Positions 28,601-37,600 of a stretch of 64,000 nucleotides of DNA are shown here, piece by piece. Both the position numbers and the translations under genes were made by a program. Positions within the stretch are counted from its first letter, which is position 1. The number at the start of each line of letters is the position of its first letter. Under the pieces are notes generated by a model, which searched no databases, was not told the origin of the DNA, and saw only the letters and a program-made list of their open reading frames with translations. The DNA is taken from positions 1,083,501 to 1,147,500 of the forward strand of contig OU696577.1 of assembly GCA_916048095.2 (NCBI GenBank), written 5' to 3'. This DNA is from Sacculina carcini (lineage: Eukaryota > Arthropoda > Thecostraca > Sacculinidae).

Positions 28601-31600
28601 CTTCAGTACATTAGCAGGTTTACACGAGTGATTCCATAGTTGGAATCATTCCAGCGCACAACCAATGCCTAATACACACCGAGTCTCTAATAACCTTGCG
28701 ATCAAATTTCAGGTGTCCTAAATTTCACTACTATTAAGCAATTTGATGAATTTATATTGGTAGTCAATGCTTAAGTACGTTATTCCGTATACAGATGGGT
28801 TAGATAAGTGGTTCTTAATCGTTTTTAGTGTTGGCCCTTTTTCAAATCAGCAGTCAGCTCTCGTACCCCCCTCGTACCCCCCTTGTACCCCACGTGTCGT
28901 ATCTCGTACCCCTGGATTCTCAAGTTTCTGCAACTCCGTCCTTAATTAGTAAAATTTATCTGGATATCTCTTCGCACGCTGTTCAAGAGGGTTAAGCAAG
29001 AATTATTTTTCAGGAAAATGGCTAAAACAAAGGTAAAACATACTTTCTTTCATTTTTACAGAAACCTCGTATTCCTAAGGAACTAGGCTTGGCTCTAGGC
29101 TAAATGTGTAAGGATTCAAGAACATTAAAACGCTAATTTATAAAAAGGAACTAGGCTAAGGAACTAGGCTTGGCTCTAGGCTAAATGTGTAAGGATTCAA
29201 GAACATTAAAACGCTAATTTATAAAAAGCGCTTAAAACGCACAAAAACGTTTCTATAATTTTCATAGATTTTAGCTTAAGTTAGGTTTAGCATTCTAATG
29301 TAATGTGCTGCCTTTGCAGGAGGCGAGGGACTCGAAAAAATTCGTTAAATCAAATTTTGTCAATCTAATGTTCTTGATTCCTTACAAGTGTAGCGTCAAC
29401 ACTAGACTTGCACCCCCGTTTAGAACCCCTGGTTTATTTGGTATATCTGATCCTGGAGGCTGCATCCATACACGTTTACTGAACTCTTGTTACAGCAGTG
29501 CTGGATGTATGCACGTTGACATGTGTGTGTATTTCTGCGTGACTCCACAGACGCTGACCGTAGAGTATTTTCAGTGGCGCCATGTCGGTGACGTCACAAG
29601 TCAGTCACGTGACCAGACCGTGATGTTGTGCGGTCGTCGCGTGCCTCCGTTGTTGGTGCGAGTGTACCGCGTGTATGGCGTGTTCACACTTGGTTGTGTC
29701 ATCTGTCTCGTGCTAACAGACATCGGTCAGACACTAGGAGACGTATTGTAGAGCTCAAGATGCGCTTCAAATATACCGTAAAACCTCTAATTGAACGCCA
29801 CCTCTAATCAAATGCCACTGTGATGAATTCTTCCCTTTTGACAATAGTTATGACTGACTGATTTTTATTTGTGAATTTGTGATTTTTGTCAGCAATCACC
29901 CTGTGTGTTTTTTCTTAAGTATATTTGCGTACGTTACCTAGTTTTTTCATAAATAAAATTTACCGTATCTTCTCTAAATTCTTACCAGCTAGTTGAAAAA
30001 TAGAGCGACACCTTCTAATTGAACTGTACTACAGGTGAAGGTTTGAAAAAGAGAACATCATGCCGTTCTAATAGAGGTTTTACGGTACTTCGGGCCCGAC
30101 TTTTTGTTATCTAATATATGAAGGTGTATCGTGGCTGGTGTGTACTTAATTAAGCTGGTGTCTATGACTGATGTTAGACAGTGGGATTGTGCACGCTTGG
30201 TAAACTGCCTGGGAAGCTGGGCAAGTTCATGTTTTCTGCGGTTCGAATCCTGGCGGAGGAGAATTTCTTTGGGCGAATTCTATAATCCAACGGACCATGT
30301 CCACCCAGCAGTAAATGGTACCAAATATCAGTCATGTGTTGTGTTGTGCATTCTAAGGAGGTGGCCCTCTCTAATAAGTCTTTCGTTCTTGTGGCGCAAG
30401 AGCGTGGAGGGGGTCAGTTCTGCGGTGACAGCGAGCTGCACGGAACACACCTGTGTGTTCAAAAGCTTCGACTTCTTCCCGTGTAGCAGCTGCCACTTGA
30501 GGCCTTTAACCATTAACCTTTATGTAACAGAAGGGATGAATAGGATTGAAAGAGTAGAGTGTAACTGCATTTGAAACCACAAGGGTCGTCGATCATGTAT
30601 GATGCCCTGGTCAGCACTGGTCTTTTTAACACTGTCCACGTTGTACACGCGAGCTAGGCAAGTACTCGGTGGGTCGACTGCGCCCTCACTTCATGGCCGT
30701 GTGTCAGCCCGACATGAACTCGCTCAACTGTTCGTCTCACGCCTACGTGCACAATTATAAGTGTCTCGGAGACGACGAGGACGCTATACGGCAGGCCAGG
30801 TGACTCGCACGTCTTGCTCGCTATCAAGTGCACGTACACACGCACACGCCTTGTTGCTGATGCAGTTAACAGCTATTCACCTTTTGATGGTTCCATATCC
30901 CCAATGGATTGTCGAATATGGTCTTATACCCCCTTTACTTAACAATTCAAATAATTATCGCCAATTCTATTATATGCCAGTATGGCTTCCAGCTCCACGA
31001 GTATTTGAATAGCTTGAATGTACTGTACTTTAGATACGGATTACTATAGAAAAATATAAACATTGATAGTTTTATTTTTAATTACAAGTAATTGATAATT
31101 TATGCTAGTGTCTGTAGTGTGTGCCTACACCGCCAGAGGGCGCGAGGGTATTAGGCGTGGGTGACGCTAACGGCCGTCAGCCAGTGTGTGTACAGCAGTG
31201 GTGGTGTGTGTGTCGTGACGTTGTATCATTCTATTGTTGTTGTATTGTTATTGTTATTGTTGTGTTGAGTGCTCGGTGAGATAGATCCGTTGCTATAATA
31301 TATCGTACATGGCGCAGCCGCTGCGAGACGAACAACAGCAGAAGCTGGACCAGCTCACAGAGTTGGTGACTCAGCTCGCTCGCCAGCAGCTTGCAATGGC
31401 AGCCCCCGCCAGCTCGTCCGCAGTCGCCCCACACACCATGGCTCATTGTCAGCCACCAGCCCGTCTGGCCTACGCAGCATCGGCAGCCGACTTTACCTCC
31501 TGGAAGGAGCGCGTGCTGGCACACACCACACTGTCAGGCAGTGATAGCCTGAGCCCTGCGCAGCAGCAAGCGCTGCTCACGACACTGCTGGACGACGAGT

Positions 31601-34600
31601 GGTGCCGCGTCATCCGCCACTCACTGATGCTGCCGGCGACGGCTGATTTGCCCGCCTGCATCCGCCTATTGGAGGAGCATCAGCAGTCGCAGCAGAATGT
31701 GCTGGTGGAACGCCGGCGCTTTTTCGCCCGTCGACAGCAGGACGGCGAAAATGTGGGCGAATTCTTGCGCTCGCTGCGAGAAATTGCTGCCAGCTGCGAT
31801 TTTTGCGCTGCCTGCCGCGACGAGCGTTTGCGTGACCAGCTTGTTATGGGGACGTCCGACTCGGCCGCTCTGCACCAGCTCCTGCAAGTCGCGCACAGGG
31901 ACCTGTCGTTGGACAAGGCACTCAAAATGTGCCAATCGGCTGAGTCAGCCCGCTTCAACGCTGCAGCTATGCGAAGCGCCTCGGCCGATGTGACTGGTTC
32001 CCCGGTTCCCCGCACAGAGGTCGCGGCTGTACGCCGTCAGCAGCCGCGCATGCGCAGTCAACTGAGCCGGCAGTCAGATCGCGACGATGGCTCCGCCCCT
32101 TGTGTGCGGTGTGGGCAGCATCACCAGTCGGCCCCGTGCCGCGCCGCGGAGAGCTTGTGTCGTCGGTGCGGAAAGCGCGGGCACTACGCGCGCGTCTGCC
32201 GCTCATCACAGTCCCGTGCTGGCCGTCGTCGGGACAATTTTGTCAGAGACGTCGCCGATGACACTGATGATGATGTTGACGATGTTGTGAATGTCAATAC
32301 ACCTGCTTTGTGCTCGTATATCGGCGATGTTATTGATGACTTTAAACACACGCGCGTAACCGCTATTAGCATCACCGTTTCTGCAGAGGGCCGCGCGCCG
32401 CGCGAGGTTAAGTGGCGATGCGATTCCGGCGCCGATGTGTCGGTAATTGACGCTGGGATTGCGCAGCAACTTGGAGTGGCCAACAATAGTTTGCGCCCAC
32501 CGCGGTCACGCTTGCGGGTCGCCAACGGTCAGTTACTGCGGTGTCTGGGCACGTGCGAGGCAGTCTTGCGACTCGGTGATGCCTCCTGCCGCTCCACTCT
32601 GTACGTGGTGCCGTCAGTGCGCTGTGCTCTGCTCTGCTGGCGAGACGCAGTGGAGCTGCGTCTACTGCACCGCGCATTCCCTCGGCAGATGTCTCGCGAA
32701 CAGCACCTGCAGCAGGTGACCGCTGGACCGGCAGCCACACCTCAGCAATGCCCGCGCTGGACCAACACAGCTCAGCCAACAGCGGCGGATCGTCGTTCGC
32801 ATAGCGAGCAGCTTATAGCGGCCTTCCCTCGTGTGTTCTCCACGGACGGTCCTCTCCGGGAGATGAAAGGCGGGGCAATGCGGATCGATCTGCGCGATGA
32901 AGCGGTGCCGTACAACGTGACGGCTCCCCGCTCCGTGCCGTTCTGTCATCGCGCCCAGGCACAACAGCAGCTGGAGCTGCTTCAGCAGCAGGGCGTCATC
33001 GAGCCGGTCTCCCACCCGACAGACTGGTGCTCACCGATCGTCGTTGTCGGCAAGCGCAAGGCAGATGGCACGCCAAACGGCTGCCGACTCACGGTGGACT
33101 TCACACGCCTCAACCGCTTCGTTCGCCGGCCTACGCATCCGGTTCGCTCGCCTGTGGAGGCTGTCAGCAGTATGGGCCTCGGCAATCGGTGGTTCACCCA
33201 GGTGGACGCATTACAAGGGTACTTTCAGGTGCCCTTGCGGCGCGAGCACCGAGACCTCACCACCTTCATCACCCCGTGGGGCCGATTCAGGTTCTGTCGC
33301 GCGCCTATGGGCCTGGTCTCCAGCGGCGACGAGTTCAACCGACGCGGCGACGTCGCCTTGTCTGGCCTACCCGACTCCTGCAAGATCGTGGACGACGTGC
33401 TGGTGTATACCGCCAGCTACGACGAGCATCTGCAGCGAGTCTGGCAGCTGCTACAACGCTTCGACGACGCCGGCGTTACGTTGAACCTGCAAAAATTTAT
33501 GTTCGCCGCCACTTCCGCCAATTTCTGTGGATTCCACATCAACGCCTCTGGGTTCACCGTCGACCACAAGAAAATTCGAGCCCTCGCAGAATTTCCCGCG
33601 CCGACGGACCTTACATCCCTGCGGTCCTTTCTCGGTTTGGCGAACCAGTTCGGTGACTTCTCGGACTCCATCGCCTCCGCTGCTGAGCCCCTGCGCCAGC
33701 TGCTCCGCAAAGGCGTCGAGTGGCAGTGGTCGTCACAACACGACGCTGCTTTCACGGCCGTAAAACGCGCGTTGGCCAGCCCTCCTGTGCTTGGTCACTT
33801 CGACCCAACGCGGCCCACAATGCTGGAGACGGATGCAGCACGTGAGAAAGGTCTCGGATTCGTTCTTCGCCAGCGGGATGATCAAGGCCGTTGGCAGCTG
33901 ATCCAGTGTGGGTCGCGATTTGTGTCCGACACCGAAAGCAGGTATGCTGTGTGTGAGTTGGAGATGCTGGCAGTTGTGTGGGCATGTCAGAAATGCCATC
34001 AGTATCTGGCTGGCCTCCCCACGTTCAGTGTGGTCACCGATCACAAGCCTCTCGTTCCGATACTGAACGAGAAGGCACTCGGAGACATCTCCAACCCGCG
34101 CCTGCAACGTATGCGACAGCGTCTGCTGCACTTGACTTTTGTCGCTAGCTGGATACCGGGTGCAAAGCACAACATCGCCGACGCTCTGTCGCGCGCACCT
34201 TCCCAGCCTGCTGATGCTGACGCTGACGTTGACGAGTGCTCGTCTGGATTCTTCGTCCAGACGCTGGACGCGTTCACAGACGCAGACGACCTGGGTCATC
34301 GCACGTCACCGATTGACACCACCCTGGAGGCGGTGCGAGCTGCGTCTCTGGCCGACGATGAGTGTCGCCAATTGATGACGTACGTGCTGGGCGGTTTCCC
34401 TCAGCACAAACATCTGCTGCCCGCCAGTCTCCACCCATTCTGGGGCGTGCGCGACCAGCTCACTGCGGACCATGGGCTGATCCTGGTCGGCTGCCGCCTG
34501 CTTGTGCCCAGGTGTTTGCGGAAGGACACCCTCCGTCGGCTCCACGACGGTCACCAGGGGCAGGCCAGGACTGTGCAACGCGCACGGCAAACTGTCTTCT

Positions 34601-37600
34601 GGCCGGGCCTGAACAACGAAATCGCCACTGCCGTAGCATCGTGCCGAAAATGTCTGCAGTATAAAGACAGCCAGCAAAAAGAGCCATACCTGACGGAACC
34701 GCACCCGACACGTCCTTTCGAATCGGTGTCCGCGGATTTTTTCCAACACGCAGGGAAGACCTACCTCGTGTGCGCGGACCGGTTCTCCAACTGGCCACTG
34801 GTGTTCGACTGTGGCCGTGACACCTCGGCTCATCAGCTGGTGAAGATGCTACGACATGTGTTCGCCATGACGGGGGTTCCGACCATACTGTCGTCAGACG
34901 GCGGTCCACAGTTCACGGCGCGCCACACGGCCGAATTTCTGCGACTTTGGCACATACGCCATCGTGTCTCCAGTCCGCACTTCCCGTCTTCTAATGGGCA
35001 CGCTGAGTCCGCCGTGAAACGGGTGAAGCGGCTCATTCAGAAGGCGGCGCACGACGGGAACATCGACACAGACGCCTTTGTCGCCGGTCTGTTGGAGCTG
35101 TGCAACGCGCCGGGTGCCGATGGTCGCTCCCCCGCGCAGCTTTTGTACGGCCGCCCCGTGTCGTCCGCCGTTCCCGCGCATCCACGCTCGTTTCTGCCGG
35201 AGTGGCAGCCGCCCACCGCTGAGTGCGACCGGCGAGCGGCGAGCTTACACAACAAGCAGGTCGCCCAATACAACCGGTCGGCTAAGGTGTTGCCGCCGTT
35301 GCGGCCCGGCACTACGGTGGCTCTCCAGGACCCGACATCCGGTCGCTGGGACCGGACTGGCGTGGTCGCCATGACTGGCCGTCGCCGCCAGTACGCTGTG
35401 CGCCTGCCTCACGGCGGTCTCTACTGGCGCAACCGTAGACACCTGCGACCAGCAGCCAACACACCCTCGCCCGTGGTACAGCCGCCGCTCGAAGTGCAGC
35501 CGCCGCCATCTGTTGGCACGGCGCCGCTAACGTCGCAGGAGACCAGAAGCAGACCCGCATCACCGCCGCCGCCGCCGGGGGAGAATGTGGGCGGTACATC
35601 GGAAGCCTCACGAACCCCGCAATTCCGCCGGAGCGCCCGAACACGCAGACCACCGTCGCATCTGAGCGATTACGTCTGCAGAGCCGACAGCGCCCCCTCC
35701 ACCACTTGAAGGGGAGATGTAGTGTGTGCCTACACCGCCAGAGGGCGCGAGGGTATTAGGCGTGGGTGACGCTAACGGCCGTCAGCCAGTGTGTGTACAG
35801 CAGTGGTGGTGTGTGTGTCGTGACGTTGTATCATTCTATTGTTGTTGTATTGTTATTGTTATTGTTGTGTTGAGTGCTCGGTGAGATAGATCCGTTGCTA
35901 TAATATATCGTACAGTGTCCAGGAATCGTGTCCCAAATCCTCTGTCTTTGGTTTCCACAACCCCAAGGAGTATGGATGCCCCCGGTTAAGACTCCTGCTG
36001 TAGTTGTTGATTGCTGGTGTATGTGTCGAGTGGTGCGGCACCTTTTTACTGGTATTTTGAGCGTGCACGGCAGTCTTTGTCTGCTCAGTTACAGTACTAA
36101 CTCCCGGTAGACTCAAACGGAGGTGTTGATGAACGAATTGGGGGCAAGTTTCCAACCGAGAATTTCTGGTACGGGAGTTTAGCACCTGAACCACTGAAGA
36201 GTTATTTGTAGGCTATATAGTAATATTGGGCATTCCACTAACTGCTTGCTTTTAGAGAGCTTTGTGGAAGTGGTTTGATCATTGTGCAGATCAGTGGTCG
36301 GTAAGTTGCGGTAATTCCCCACTGGCGAATATGAAGGTGTTTCCCCAGTGGGGAAAGGTTAGACAGAGGGATGATTGTGTTTTTATCAATCATAATTCGT
36401 TTATTTTCATTTCTAGCGACTTCCTGACATTTTATTTGGTGAAATAAATGCATTTATTGGATTTACCAGCGCTGTTGTGTGGAAAATGTTGGCGCAGAAG
36501 TGGGCACTCAGAGAAAAAAGCTTACAGACCGCTGATATACGAGTCGATAATATGTGTGCGTTTGTATGTCTGTGTGCAGGCTATCATTCCCGTCGGGCCA
36601 TTCGTCTTTTGCGTTTTATTCGTCGGTATTTCTTCTGGTAAGTGTAGTTTTTGAGCCCTGAATTTCCTCTGTCGGTGATAATCACCGATAAAGCTTATTT
36701 CGCTTGGTCTTTTAGTAGAATTAGCTATTATGGAATTCGATTTTCGAATTGGAGATTTTTTGCTCGTTTTGCTCACTGTTGAATCATTTTTGGTTTATGC
36801 TTGTCGAGTGTATCCTCAATCCTGGCGCCACTGTTCTTGTGCGTGCGATACAGTAGTGCCTTCTAAACAGGGTAGCCGTTAGACGCGTGCTCCTAGACAT
36901 TGGCTAGATCGTGTTATTTTACCTACACATGTTTTTCAGTAGCCTAAGAAAACACAGCATATTCAGAGTGTTTGTGTATTAGAGTTTTTGACTGGCTGTT
37001 TTCGAGGTGGTTGTGCAGTAAGTTTTACTTTTATTTTACGAATGATTGTATTTTGAAAATGTTCACGCAACTATTAACTCGTACGTAATCTATGCTAATT
37101 ACTAGGTGTAATTTTGATCGTTGCTTGTTTCAGTTTTAATGTAGGTTTGAGTGTACTTGTTATTGGATGTAAAAATAAGCCACAATAAATTCCCTCCTAT
37201 GAGAGGTTACTAGTGAGGTTGTATAGAACCAACTAGGCCCTTGCTTTCACATCCAATAACATACAAATTATTATAAGTGCAAAACTAAACTAGTGGAGCT
37301 GTGTTCAACTGAAGAATAAAGTTGTAAACCACTGATGAACTAATGAGATAATTTTAAGAATTATGAGCATGTGGCGGCCAAAAAGCGTTTGGATCGAACT
37401 GGGTGTATGTATCTGTTGTGTTGTGTTCTTTATGTGTATATGTTCGACTGTGTAGCTGTGTGCTGCTTATTAAATATGTGTGTTTGTGTTAATTTGTGTT
37501 TGCGATTAGGAACATGTGTGCATTTAGTGCTTGTGTATTGGTTAGAAAGGACAAAATAATCCTGTATGATGCATTAGTTCCCCTGTTACGCATTGAGATC

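Larger units (their letters stand above)
31113..35914 (+). mobile_element. Ty3/gypsy-like LTR retrotransposon, whole-looking, young
   Basis: A 4.8-kb element bounded by two 197-bp LTRs (TGTAG...TACA) that look identical by eye, with a 5-bp target duplication GTGTC at 31108-31112 and 35915-35919. A purine-rich tract (GAAGGGGAGA) precedes the right LTR. It encodes one long gag-pol frame and no envelope. Identical LTRs mean a very recent insertion. It lies in PLPP intron 4, in the same orientation as the gene. Confidence 0.95.
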
